A stretch of 64,000 bases of DNA from Cyathus striatus. Taxonomy: Eukaryota; Basidiomycota; Agaricomycetes; Agaricales; Nidulariaceae. Position numbers and translations under genes: made by a program. This document shows positions 12,122 to 23,961 of this stretch, one piece after another. The DNA lies in NCBI GenBank assembly GCA_025738555.1, contig JAOVFP010000001.1, forward strand, positions 5,828,001 through 5,892,000, written 5' to 3'. Each line of letters opens with the position of its first letter. Within the stretch, counting starts at the first letter, position 1. The notes beneath the pieces were generated by a model that was not told the DNA's origin, made no database searches, and was given only the letters and a program-made list of their open reading frames with translations.

Positions 12122-13349
12122 ATGAGTACTCAAAATTTCATGTGTGCTGCTTGTGAAACATGCAACTTGACCTCCAGTGGCCTTGCTTCACATATCCAGC
12201 AAAGTCAAGATCCATTCTGTCAACAATAGTACAAATTAGAGGCCACAACAGAAACTTGGATACAGGCCATTGAATCTGCCTCATTGAAGTACTCAAAGGC
12301 AGTTCCATTCTCAGTGGATGCATTAGGATCAGCTGCCAACTATAACCATGACAACTTCAGTCAGAATGATGAAGATTGGACTATGGGAGATGCTCATTCA
12401 GATCAAGGTGATGACATGATTGATATTGATGAAGAAGATATGGAGGAGGAGGATATTCAAGCTGCTGCTGCTACTGAAATGGAGTTTGACTGGGAGCCAG
12501 CTCACCATGACCAGTGCAATGATCATAACAGTATGGATAGCAATGAACTCGAAGATTCAGTGTTTTGCAACATGACCCAGGCTCAGATACTGCAAGAAAT
12601 TGCTTCTTGTATCACTGCTGAAGAACATGCTGGATTCCAGCATTCATTGATTACATGTTTTTCAGACATTTACCCAACCTCTAAACCTGGAGCCATACTA
12701 CAGTCAAACTGCTTGGATGAGGTCTATTGTTGCAATGTTACCAGCAGCTCAAACTCTTGGGCACCATTTACCTCAAGACTCAATTGGGAAGTTGCAAAAT
12801 GGGCAAAGTGCTGAGGGCCAAGTTCTACAGCTTTCTCAGAACTTCTGGCTGTTGATGGGGTAAGTGGTGCACCCCATAACTGTATTAATAGTGTTAACAA
12901 TATTTGAGGTCTTTACACTCCCCCCTAAATTCCTTCTGGAGTCCAGATGGAATCCATGGACTTCCTGGAAAGTTTGCAGAATTTCCATGGACTCCATCTG
13001 GACTTTGGGGGTGGACTTGTTTTGGCAGAGACACCAGCCAAATTTTAGTTTACTGGTCCAGGTGCTTTCCAGATGAATTCCACATGGAATCTGGATTATT
13101 GGCCAAATTCTGCCTTTCAGCTGGAATTCCAAAGGAATTTGCTATACTGGATTCCACCTGGAATCCATATAGATTCTGGGTAGCTTGTATTAATTAGTAG
13201 TTTATTACTTATTTTACTTGTATTATAAATAAATTAGTAGAGCATGGCATAGTTACATAGTTTGAACCAATATTGTTGTGATGATTATGTAACATTCATT
13301 CATACCATAGTGTGTGTGCACATACTGTACAGTCCACAACTTCTATTAT

Positions 13350-14070
13350 GGCTATGTCAAGTGTGATACTGCATTAAGCATGACATGGTGTGTGGAGTTT
13401 GATATGACACATTGAGTGTGACACTGTGCATGGAGCATGACACCATGTGTTGAATGTGAAACTATGTGGAGTGTGACATGGAGTGTGACATGGAGCGTGA
13501 CACTGTGTGTTGAGTGTGACACCATGCATGGAGCATGACACCATGTGTTGAGTGTAACAGGGTGTGTTGAGCATGACACAGGTGTGACAATGTTGCATAG
13601 TATTGCAGTATCACAATATTATGTGTCTCACAGTCTTGTAGTCATTACAGCTACTTTCACATGATGTCACACTCAATGCATGATGTCACACTTTTCACAT
13701 GGCATTACACTCAACATACAGTGTCACACTTGTCACTTTCACATAGTGTCACAGTATCTTTTACATAATGTAACACTTGTCACGTTTGTCACACTTTTTG
13801 TAGTGTCACAATATCACAGATTTTGACAGCTGTGACACTATGTGACAAGTGTGATAATGAAGATGACCCTGATGACTATGACAATGTGAATGTGATATTT
13901 GCTTCATTATGGCCATGTGTGATACTGTGACACTATGCAATGGTAACTGTGACAACTCCAATACTGTGATACTGCAAAAAGTGTGACAAGTGTAATACTA
14001 TGTGAAACACAACTGTGATGACTGCAACTGTGAGACACTTGATATTGTGATACTGTAATACTATGTGACT
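13350..14070. repeat. TGTGACAC-type satellite in fold-back arrangement
   Basis: Left half: units such as GAGTGTGACACCATGTGTT repeat from 13360 to 13580. From 13620 to 13790 the orientation flips (ATGATGTCACACTCAATGC, GTGTCACACTTGTCAC), and it flips again from 13830 (GTGACACTATGTGACAAGTG). The sequence is related in style to the TGTCAC arm repeats of the Mutator-like family but is not obviously the same unit. Confidence 0.65.
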
Positions 14071-14289
14071 CTATGGGAAAACAAAGTTATATTTCATTTC
14101 CATCAATTGGAAATTTTCTCATTCCACCTGGATTCCACCCAGAAAAAATGTTTTTTAACATGAACTCAAAGTGGACTTTGTCTGGAAATTATCATGTCCA
14201 TCCAGTGAAAAGGGGTTCTTGTGTTCAAGTAGTAAAATTGGCTCTAAGTTTGCAACTTACTTCACTACAAAATTCACAAGTCTCTTAAA

Positions 14290-15175
14290 ATGTGAGAGGG
14301 GTTTGAGGTGGGTGTAGCCTCTTATTGTCTTATGTATTCTTCAATCATTTAGAAGCCAAATGAACCAAAAAACAATAGAATTTTATTGTAGAATTTAAGC
14401 AATACACCCTGTACTACTTCAAACCCTGTAGAAGTGACCAACAATCTTTTACCAGCACAATTTCTTAGAAAACCAAAAAAGAGCAAGTCTTTACTCTTTA
14501 TGAAACCGCTTTATTGAAAACACTAAGTTCTAGGCCCTCACTGGAGTCTCAGAACTTCAGATCTTTCCAAAAATACCCAAAATGCGAACCAAAACAATTC
14601 TATATCTTTGAAACAAAAAGACCTAAACCACTACCCAATACCTATTGTACCTGGGTAAGAAAGGCGCTATTCTGCTTGCCCTTTTACCCTCTATAGTACC
14701 TACTTAAATACAGGAAACAGGGCAGTATTACTAAGAGTTCCTCAGACATTGTATACTACATATATGTACATGAAACACTTCCCTGTCCTTTACCTGTATC
14801 TTTCAATCATATGTCATTTGGAGCTGAGTAAAACCGAAGTATTAGGACACTCCAGACTACTCAGTCCTCTTATTTTCAGGTGGTATAGTGTCTTACTCTG
14901 TGTCACTCTGGACAGATAATAATAAAACATCTACTTGTGTCCGATGTTTTACCCCTATCCTGGTCCGGGCTTCGGTGAGATCATGTCCTATAGTACTAGA
15001 ATAGAATGTACTCGACTCCAGCTCTAGAACGAGACCAGAATCATCCAGATTGATGAAGAATTGACTATTCTATTTCACTCTGAAATATTATTTATTTCAT
15101 ATTTATTTCATTGACTATTTGTTAGACTTCAATCCTGATGCCAAACAAACAACTTAGTGGTATCAAAATCAAATC
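14290..15175 (+). mobile_element. possible solo LTR plus primer-binding site (copia type), weak
   Basis: TGGTATCAAAATC at about 15160 resembles the initiator-Met primer-binding site TGGTATCAGAGC used by many copia elements. It is preceded by a region that keeps some CpGs (14830-15060), unlike its surroundings, and by a TG-rich possible start near 14291. No second LTR, gag or pol fragment was seen. This is suggestive only. Confidence 0.2.
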
Positions 15176-16609
15176 AAATCATATACAAGTCAGGTGACTG
15201 GCAGAAAAGCGGTCCTTTCAATATTCAATATCTTTTCCTACACACCAGGCTAATGGTAGGTTGGACATGAAAGCACTTGTACTCTGTTTTATGTTGTAGA
15301 CAGTTGAATATTGACCCAAATTAGAAGGGTAATAAGTACAATGCTTGCTAATTTGTAGCAGTCCATGGATCTTTATTTATTATCTGGGGTTCTTCAATGT
15401 GTACAGATTTAATACTGTAAATGGTAGAAATGCACAATTTTACACCTAAATGCACAGGTGGCGTCACACCAGACTTCATCCAGAAAATCTGTGTTCCATG
15501 TGGATTCCATCCGGAAAATCTGGTTTTCATATGGAGTCCACCCAGAAATTGGGGGGGAGGGTAAAGTACTGCAATATTCTATTGGCAGCTTCAAGAAGCA
15601 CTTGACTTATTGTACAAGAACACTGCTGAGCTAAACAAGATCATTGACACTAAGCTTCCTGGTTGTTGTCCTCAGTTTATACATCAGGAAGTTCTTGTTG
15701 ATGGCCAATCATATGAGCTTTACTCAAGAGATATTCTGGAATGTATTTGTGCCATATGGGGGGATACAGAGTTCACTCCACATCTGATACTTGAGCCTCA
15801 GTGACAATTTGTGGATGAGGACCATAAAACCTGCCAGTATCATGACATACATACTGCAAAATGGTGGTGATCAATGCAGGTATGTTCTTCTCTCATAATT
15901 GTTATACATGTCTCTGATATATTTTAACTTTAAGTGGAAGGTTGAGGCACAGTCAGGTCAGAAGGATTGCACAATTGTATCTGTCCTCATATCATCTGAC
16001 AAGACACAACTTACCACATTCTGCAATAAAACTGCTTACCCTGTACACATGACCATTGGAAACCTACCTAAGCATATTTGGTGCAAAACTTCACAACATG
16101 GGCAGGTTCTCCTTGGGTACCTTCCAACAACAGAGCTTGATCATATTAAGAACAAGTCTTCCCAGTGGCAAATGCTTGGGAATCTATTCCATGCCTGTAT
16201 GGAATTCATTTTATGCCCACTTCAAGCTGCTAGTTGTGAAGGGATTGAACTTATTAGCAGTGATGGGGCAGTCTGACAATGTTACCCCATCTTAGCAGCA
16301 TACATTGGTGATTATCCTGAACAAGTTATGGTTGCTATCATCAAAACTGGGCAGTGCCCTTCATACCCTGCTCCACATGAAGGAATTGGTGATTCACTCA
16401 CCTATCTACCTCCACAAGATGATGCTTCTATTCATACTGCACTGGCTGCAGTTTCTCAAGGCTCAACTGAATTCAACAAAGCTTGTGCTGAAGCAGATAT
16501 AAAGCCTGTTCCTTATCCATTTTGGAAACATCTTCCCTATGTCAACATCTACCAGTCCATCACACCTGATATATTGCATCAGCTCTACCAAGGCATTATT
16601 AAGCTGTAA

Positions 16610-17865
16610 GCAGAAGACTTGTCTGAAGGGTGTACAATTAAGTACTGAGTGTGATAGTGTCCATCTGTCACTTGTGTTCTAAATGAGTTGTCAAGTTTCT
16701 TGAGAGGTGTTGAAGTAATAGTACAAGTCTTATAGGGTTTGTAAAGACTTGTATTTGGTTTTAAAAGGAGTAGTGAAGGTGAGTTTGGTGGATAAAGGGG
16801 AGAAATGGAAGGTTAAGAATATAATTAGTTAGTTAAGGTTCTGGCCTGTGCAAGAGCTTTAACTTATAGATGAGTTAAGCAGTACTGAGTATTAAGTGAA
16901 TAAGAACAGAAGTACACTAAGTTTCTACAGCTAGAAGCTTAGTGTGAATAAAAGATAAGTGGTGTGTGTAAATCAGTTAATCCTTTTAATGATAGATATC
17001 AGTATTCTACAGTTGTATAGTCAGTTATTAATATGAATTTAATTGTTGCTGTATTATTGCTTTCACAGTTACTTCAATTTACCTGCTAATACTGAATATT
17101 AAACAAAATATGGGTAAGAGTATGGAAAGCCAGACAACCATGCTCAACTATGTCAAAGTATTTGACCTTTGACCTTTGGCTCTGCAGCTTGCTACTTATA
17201 TTCAATTCATCTTCTCAGTTCTTCATTCATGTACTGAAAAGATGCACAATCATCACTCACATCTTGAACAAATGAGTGTGAAATTCAAACTTGATCTTCA
17301 ATTTAAAGTTTGCAGCATAAGTCTATAGATGAGATAATGTATTTATGATCTGGATCTTAGAATTAAGGATTAGTTATTTAATATTCAGTATGCAAATGAA
17401 GAACTGAGAAGACAAACCAAATATAAGCAGCAAGCTGCAGAGCTGAAAGTCAGAGCTCAAATACTTTGACATAGATGAGTGTGGTTGTCCATCTTTTCAT
17501 ATAAGAGACTAAAAGCTAACATTAACAGACACTATATTTATACCATGTAATAACTACTAACTGCGAATAAAATAGAACTAATAAGATTAAAAAAGTAACT
17601 TTTAGTGAGTTTAAAAGAAGCATCATCCTTAAACTTATTAAAGTCATCTTATTTCACTAATTTAGCTGATGGAGATTTTCCTGATGACTATGCACTCACA
17701 TTCAGGCACATCCAAGAGATTTAAGTATTCTCTGCAGCACTTAGTTATTAATATTTCTTATTTAAAGCAAGTTGATCAAAGACTTGCAATGACTGCTTCT
17801 AACTTAATAAACTGAACTTTTAATGTGGCAAATAACTAACCTACCATTCAATACATCTTAACAGG
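16610..17865. repeat. fold-back sequence between Plavaka fragments
   Basis: Two inverted arms of about 115 bp, 17120-17238 and 17390-17505, share CTATGTCAAAGTATTTGA, GCTCTGCAGCTTGCT and CTTCTCAGTTCTTCATT. The rest is AT-rich without coding signal. The position suggests an insertion that displaced the C-terminal part of the Plavaka gene. Termini and target duplication were not resolved. Confidence 0.55.
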
Positions 17866-17910
17866 GAACCTTGATTTTCATATACACAGCACTATTTCAA
17901 CTCACTTCCT
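17866..17910 (+). pseudogene. possible displaced Plavaka C-terminal scrap
   Basis: With one frameshift the sequence reads LDF then IYTALFQLTS, which resembles the LLDFxYLAQF block found after the YQGxxKH region in Plavaka transposases. It is short and decayed, so it is offered only as a hint that the gene continued here before the insertion. Confidence 0.25.
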
Positions 17911-18180
17911 GCCTGCCCCTTGTTGATGTAGAACAATATGCAGTACTTTCTCTTTGTACTGCATCATGATGCAACTTGTCTATGCTTTCCTTTCAAGGTT
18001 ATCAGCACAGGCAAGTGAGGTTTCTGCTAATGCAGTCAGCAATTCCCAGTACACTATACACTTAATAAAAGGTATTATGCTCACAGCAAATTTGTTCCTG
18101 TCATTTTTATTCAATACACTATCTATGAGTACCTGTGGGTTATGGGTCTCAAAGACCTGACCTGGACCCATACCTGCCAT

Positions 18181-18490
18181 ACCCTTACCTGTGACCCATG
18201 TGGGTATGACATACCCATGCTATTGCCTAAATCCATTTAATTTCTAATAGATTTCACTTTTTATTGATTTCACTACTTTATTGATTCCATTTTCTTATTG
18301 ATTTCATGCCTACTAACATTAATTTCACTACCTTATTGATCCTGCTTCTCATTGATTTCATTTGTATTCACTTCACAAGTAATGATTTCAAACAGTAAGT
18401 AATTGATTCTGCTATAGTGCATTTGCAATCAATCACCCTCAGCAATGAAACATTTCACAGCCCCAGTGCTTACTGACAGTGATCAATCAG
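18181..18490. other. ATTGATTTCA-rich simple sequence
   Basis: From 18240 to 18440 the phrase ATTGATTTCA and close variants recur irregularly. The same phrase dominates the inner flanks of the palindrome at 25285-26835. No gene was seen. Confidence 0.45.
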
Positions 18491-18499
18491 AAACAAAGC

Positions 18500-18640
18500 C
18501 ACAACTCAATAATCCTCCATCAAAGTTGACCCTAACAGCACACTGACAACACACTTCTCATCCAATGTTGTATCACCCACATCTGCACCTGGGGCCCACA
18601 GGTTTCTTGCTGCATCAAGTACATGGCATACATACAATAG
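18500..18640 (-). pseudogene. decayed cousin of the 35 kb duplicated gene remnants
   Basis: On the plus strand the phrase GCACACTGACAAC, then CTCATCCAATGTTGTATCAC, then GGGGCCCACAGGTTTC, then CTGCATCAAGTACATGGCAT aligns with 35103-35195 (CTCGTCCAATATCGTATCAC, GGGCCCCACAAGTTTC, CTGCGTCAAGTATATGAC). Differences are rich in CG to TG/CA. The minus strand keeps a short protein-like stretch (DAARNLWAPG, then TTLDEKCVVSVLLGSTLMED). The family is unknown. Confidence 0.5.
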
Positions 18641-18936
18641 ATTTTTCTCTCTTGTTTTTAGACATTTTGTATCAATTTTGTATTGCAACAATGAGATCAA
18701 ATTTTACAATTACAAATTACATAATTCTACTTTCGCCAAGTATTGCCACTCTCTTTCACCCTCATAGTTTTGCCACCCAGTGATCACCAGTGGCAAAACC
18801 TGGCAAGGTGAAATGGTGAGGTTTTGCCCACCACATTAATGGTGGAATGGATATTTATTATGTCCTTGTAATTGTGGATGTAATGGAAGCACATGAGGGC
18901 TGTGAATACTGAAGCACAGTGATGGTTGTGACAAGT

Positions 18937-20659
18937 ATATGAAGTTCCAAGTGTGGAATAATCCACTGTAACCATAATTCGGTTGTACCATAAACTCAGA
19001 ACATCATAATTCAGAAAATTCCTGTATTTTTTAGTTTTCTCCACATATATAGGTACTTTTGCATATAATTATTCATGTATATGTTTTTGCACAAACATAT
19101 ATGCTATCATTGTTATTTTATGGCCCATTTTCTGTCAGTTCTTTCTCTTGTCTTCTTAATTGAAGAGATTTCCCATGCTTACTGAAGGAGAGTGAATAGG
19201 GGAAATCAAAGCTGGCCTCTTAGCAAAACAAAAATAAACCAAGGGCAAAACAAAATGATTGGGTTGTCATAGGCTAGAGCTGGTTCACACAAAATGATTA
19301 AATATCTTGGCACAACAAAAAATGGCCAGCTTTGATTTCCCCTAATAAGAGGCACATTCATAGGGTCCCCCACCTTTGGGCATTGTAATTCCGAAAAACT
19401 CTTCATTTTTCATTTTTTCTCCATAAATAGGTACTATTACATACCACAACCAATGTGTATGTCTTTTTAAAAAACATATGCCCTATTATTGTTGTTTTAT
19501 AGCACATTTTCTGGCACTTCTTCTCATCTTCCTTTACCAAGAACTTTCCCATGCTAACAGAGGGATAGCAAATAAGAGCAGGTGTGTCCTTGGTATGTAC
19601 ATTGTATGGGTTTCTTTTTCTTTTTCTACATCTATAGTTCAGTCAATTTTTGCATTACATACCACAATATACTTAGTGCTTCTGTGATTCATTTTGGGGT
19701 GTACAGCTTTGTGAGGCTTGAGGTTTTAGATACTAGTAAACTCTATTAACTCGTATACTTTCTAATTTTGTGTGGGAACTCATTCCAATGAAGAGACAAA
19801 AGACAAATCACTGATAATTTTGGAATAAAATGACAATAACTTATAGTCATAAAGTTTATTGCATTTACATGAACATAAATGGATTTGTGTTTTAATAAGC
19901 TAATCTGTGTTCATGATGTATATAATAATAGTTACATTCATATCACAGAGCAGTAATTATGAACAGTATTTATGCAGGCTCAAATTGATTTCAACTGCCT
20001 ACATACAATATCAACATCAAGGTGCATGCAAGAGCATAAGTTATTAGTTAGATCATATTTACCTGATTAATTGGAATACCCAAATAGTTTGTGCAAAGTA
20101 ATAATTTGAGCATGCACACTCAAGCACTCAAGCTCAAGCCTCAATTAATAGTGTATACATCAGCAAGTGCTCATGAATATCACTGTTCAGCATGTGTATT
20201 ACAATATATTTGAAGTCACTACACACATGAAACTCATGATAGTATTCATGACAGTACCTACCGGAAAGAGCATACTTATGAATAATAAATGACAATAGAC
20301 AACATAACCTATGCAGTTCTTGCTCACGAAGTAACACTATATATAACAAAAACATATTAAAATACTACAGATAGTGTCTGTATGAAAAGATCTCTCTCCT
20401 ATTCACTCGCATTTGCTAAGCATGGGAATTTCTCGAGATGAAAACATAAGAGGACAAATCGACAGAAAATGAACTATAAAACAACAATAACAAGACATAT
20501 GTTTATTTTAAAAACATATACATGATTCTAACATGAGATAGCACCTATGTATGTAGAAATAATTAAGAAAAACAGAAATTTTAGGGATTATGACACCCTT
20601 AAGTTACAACACAGCTGAATTACAGCTACAGTGAATTATTCCACACTTGGAACTTCATA
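18937..20659. mobile_element. fold-back TIR element, first of an adjacent pair
   Basis: The left end ATGAAGTTCCAAGTGTGGAA (about 18938) is mirrored at the right end (TTCCACACTTGGAACTTCAT, ending about 20658). Long inverted arms follow: 18960-19200 forward and 20330-20640 reverse share CATAGGTACTA, TTTTAAAAACATATG, TTGTTGTTTTATAG and TTTCCCATGCTAACAGA-type blocks. A further forward copy of the arm lies inside at 19387-19710, so an internal duplication or nested insertion is likely. No coding capacity was seen. Confidence 0.6.
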
Positions 20660-21615
20660 AGTGTGGAATAATTCACCATAACCATAATTCAGTGTCATAA
20701 TTCATAAATTCCGCTATTTTTCATTTCTTTCTGCATACATAGGTACTACTACATATCATAATTCATATATATGTCTTTTTAAAAATGTATCCTCTATGAT
20801 TGTTGTTTTATAGCACATCTCCCATCACTTCTTCCTCCCATCTTCCTTTCAGAGAAATTTCCCATGCTAACAGAAGCAAGCAAATAAGAGTAAATATGTC
20901 CATCATAGGGGTTCCTTTTTCTTTTTTACATCTGTAGTTCAGTCAATCTTCGCATTATATACTAAAATAGACTTTGTGCTTTTGTGATTCATCTTGGGGT
21001 GTACAGCTTTGTGAGAAGTATCCCACTATAGTATTGTAGTAAGCCAGGATACATGTAAATTGAAGGCTCGAGGTTTCAGATATTAGTAAGCTGTGTTAAC
21101 TCATGCTTTCTCATTGTGGAGACTACATAGGAATATAAACATTTTAATAAAAATAATATATTTGAAGTCACTACACATGAAACACATAATATTTATGAGA
21201 GTGCCTACATGTTTCATGTGTGTCGCACACTGGAAAGAGGATACATACAAATAATAAACAATGATAGACAGCATAAATTATGAAGTTCTTGTTCACAAAG
21301 TAATACTGTATATATAACAAAAACATATTAAATACTACAGATAGAATCCCAATAGAGAGACCTCTCATTCGCTCACCTTTTCTATGCATGGGAATTTCTC
21401 GAGATGAAAAGATAAGAGGAAGAATCAACAGAAAATGAACTATAACACAGCGATAACAAGACATATATTTATTTTAAAAACATATACATTATTATGACAT
21501 GAAATAGCACCTATGTATGCAGAAAGAAATGAAAAATAGCGGAATTTTACGAATTACAACACCCCAAGTTTATGACACAGCTGAATTATGGTTACGATGA
21601 ATTATTCCACACTCA
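20660..21615. mobile_element. fold-back TIR element with 10-bp target duplication
   Basis: Flanked by GAACTTCATA at 20650-20659 and 21616-21625. The element begins AGTGTGGAATAATTC and ends GAATTATTCCACACTCA. The arms of about 330 bp (20660-21000 and 21230-21612) are inverted copies of each other and of the arms of the neighbouring element. Length is 956 bp, with no coding frame. A 9-11 bp duplication fits Mutator-like elements, but the sequence itself does not identify the superfamily. Confidence 0.7.
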
Positions 21616-21625
21616 GAACTTCATA

Positions 21626-22337
21626 CACACTCAGAACTTCATAGTATTACAGTCTGGTATGGCATATGGTATGTTAAGATTCTTATCTGAGATTAAGTGT
21701 GTCAGCACATGGATTATTGAGATAAGATATCATTCTATACCCACTTTGTCATCGAAGGGCATGCTCAAACCTCAGTTACATGGACTTTGGTAGTGATGAA
21801 TGTGGTTTATCTTCGTGTTTTCATCAACTTGGAGTCTGAGATTTGTCTCCAATTTTACTCTGGGTGGATTTGGTATACTCTTGCTGTATAATACAATCAA
21901 GAAGTCTTGAAATTGGATTATACAAAGTATTCAACAGTAATCCTAAAGTATTGTATTTGGTTGGAGGTCACAGGTGCTCAAGTGCTCTCTCTCACAACTC
22001 TCTCCAATTGCTCACAGTGACTCTGGTATCATCATCTACGTTTTCTATGCAACTGAAGAATATTATCCTGCATATTTATATTATATGGTACATTCTGTTA
22101 TCCCCCAGCTCACAAAACAACTTCTACATACACATTTTGAATGGTTTTATGCTGGAAAGTATCAAGCCACTTCTGCATAGCACAATGCCTCATTATCTGA
22201 TCAAGCAAGTACAAGTTCTGCCAACATGAGATTTGATTTCACTGCTCATTATTCTAGAAAAGAGCATCTTGTTGACAAACTAGACACCTATTTCAAGTGC
22301 CACCCAAGAACTTTAATTTGTGTAGCCACTTGGTAAT
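21626..22337. other. no supported gene
   Basis: CpG-poor sequence with one plus-strand frame of 128 codons (21843-22229) that overlaps another frame and has no recognised motif. It may contain an eroded coding remnant, but nothing can be named. Confidence 0.35.
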
Positions 22338-22547
22338 CTATGGAAAGCCGGAGCACCACACTCCAAGCCATCAAATAAAATAAAATTCCACACCTTGGCA
22401 ACTTGTCTGCCAATTTAGGATCTAGATTTACTCTTTGGGTGTTCTTTCTTCAGATACAAAGTTCGGTTAGTGTGCTCGGGAGTTGGGAGCCTTTGTTGGG
22501 GTTGTGACATATACTTTCTGAGACCAAAATTTTGTCATTTTCATAGA
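22338..22547 (-). repeat. CpG-depleted copy of a 210-bp dispersed repeat
   Basis: This is the reverse complement of 33431-33642 with about 85-90 percent identity by eye. Many differences are CG in the other copy against TG or CA here, for example GCCGAGGCGCGGAATT against GCCAAGGTGTGGAATT. The nature of the repeat is unknown. It lies 53 bp left of the target duplication of the 22609 element. Confidence 0.8.
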
Positions 22548-22744
22548 TACCTATATATAAACATATAAATAATAGGACTGTGTGAGGATACAGAAAGTTG
22601 AATAAGCATAAGTGTCAGCCAAATTTATCATTTAACAGCAGTGTTAAATGATATGAGATATCATATAAGGCCTATGTTATATGAGTGAGGCATATATTGT
22701 ATGTAGTATATAGGTTACTCATAAAAACTCATTACTTCTTGTAT

Positions 22745-23225
22745 TATATTGTTATTGTAATACTAGTGTGTGTACTCATAAGCACTCATTACTGTATGAT
22801 TCCTATTGCTATTGTAATACTAGTGTGTGTACTCATAAGCACTCATTACTTTATATTTCTTATTGCTATTGTAATACTAGTATGTGTACTCATAAGTACT
22901 CATTACTTTATATTTCCAATTGTTATTGTAATACTAGTATGTGTACTCATAAGGACTCATTACTTTATGTTTCATATTATTATTGTAATACTAGTATGTG
23001 TACTCATAAGTACTCATTACTTTATGTTTCATATTATTATTGTAATACTAGTATGTGTACTCATAAGTACTCATTACTTTATGTTTCATATTAGTATTGT
23101 AATACTAGTATGTGTACTCATAAGTACTCATTACTTTATGTTCTCAATTATTACTGTAATGCTTCCTATTATTATTTAATAGTAAAATGTGTACTCATAA
23201 GTACTCATTACTTTATGCTTTCTAT
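22745..23225. repeat. 57-bp subterminal tandem repeat, left arm, about 8 copies
   Basis: The unit contains GTGTACTCATAAGTACTCAT, then TACTTTATGTTTC and TTATTGTAATACTAGTAT. The distance between successive ACTAGTATGTG phrases is 57 bp (22933 to 22990). Because 57 is a multiple of 3, an open frame of 164 codons runs through the array from 22685 with a 19-residue repeat of the ILVCVLISTHYFMF type. Whether this frame means anything is unproven; the repeats more likely act as terminal DNA signals. Confidence 0.85.
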
Positions 23226-23600
23226 TGTTATTAATGTATTGCTATTACAGATTATTAGTTGATCTGCGTTTCACATATTTCTCACGCTTCGCATTTGTCA
23301 CGTACTTCACGCGCGTCACGTTCGTCACACATATTCCCGCGCCTCATATTTTTCCCGCGCATCACATTTGTCACGTTATTCACGCGCGTCACGTTCGTCA
23401 CACATATTCCCGCGCTTCGCATTTGTCACACGTCACATATATTCCCGCGCATCACATTTGTCACATTCTTCCCGCCCGTCACGTCTGTCACGCATATTCC
23501 CACGCATCAATTCATCATACATTTCCCACATATCACATTTGTGACAATTTTCACGGGCGTCACGTCTGTCACAATTCTCCCACACTATGCATATATTGCA

Positions 23601-23961
23601 CTTGTCACGCTTTAGCGCGTTTGTCACGCTTTAGCGCGTTTGTCACGCTTTAGCGCGTTTGTCACGCTTTAGCGCGTTTGTCACGCTTTAGCGCGTTTGT
23701 CACGCTTTAGCGCGTTTGTCACGCTTTAGCGCGTTTGTCACGCTTTAGTGCGTTTGTCACGCTTTAGCGCGTTTGTCACGCTTTAGCGCGTTTGTCACGC
23801 TTTAGCGCGTTTGTCACGCTTTAGCGCGTTTGTCACGCTTTAGCGCGTTTGTCACGCTTTAGCGCGTTTGTCACGCTTTAGCGCGTTTGTCACGCTTTAG
23901 CGCGTTTGTCACGCTTTAGCGCGTTTGTCACGCTTTAGCGCGTTTGTCACGCTTTAGCGCG
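23601..23961. repeat. 19-bp minisatellite, 19 copies (left arm)
   Basis: The unit TTTGTCACGCTTTAGCGCG is repeated 19 times almost without change. One copy near 23745 has TTAGTGCG. Three CpGs per unit are retained throughout, in sharp contrast to most of the window. The right arm carries the inverted unit only 7 times (28748-28881). Confidence 0.95.

Larger units (their letters stand above)
12905..15571. mobile_element. TIR element inserted in the first Plavaka intron
   Basis: The flanks carry CAATATT at 12898-12904 and again at 15572-15578, a 7-bp candidate target duplication. The ends are inverted: CTTTACACTCCCCCC at about 12912 and, reverse-complemented, CTTTACCCTCCCCCC at about 15565. Purine-rich segments next to both ends contain the same TGGAATCCA-type motif. 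The insertion lies between a GTAAGT donor (12860) and a TTGGCAG acceptor (15588), so it could in principle have been spliced out. No transposase was found inside. The superfamily is unclear. Confidence 0.6.
12122..16609 (+). pseudogene. Plavaka-type (CMC superfamily) DNA transposase, dead and incomplete
   Basis: Exons are 12122-12859, 15589-15879 and 15935 to about 16605, all joined in phase 0; the 15880-15934 intron is 55 nt. The N-terminus has a zinc-finger-like pattern (C8, C11, H24, C33 in SGLASHIQQSQDPFC). An acidic region follows (12390-12570). Family blocks then come in the usual order: SWAPFTSRLNWEVAKWAK, GPSSTAFSELL, ELNKIID, RDILECI, KTQLTTFCNKTAYPVHMTIG, LPTTELDHI, LFHACM, YIGDYPEQ. 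Reading through, five stops interrupt it: TAG at 12227 and TGA at 12812, 15802, 15868 and 16274. Family positions suggest lost Gln, Arg, Arg, Trp and Arg, each a C:G to T:A change. The frame ends in GIIKL at a possible GTAAGC donor; the C-terminal part is missing or displaced (see 17866). Assignment rests on remembered family motifs. Confidence 0.85.

Noticed and set aside
23601..23961. CRISPR array
   Set aside because: The 19-bp unit is repeated head to tail with no spacers, and the context is a eukaryotic transposon arm. It is a minisatellite.
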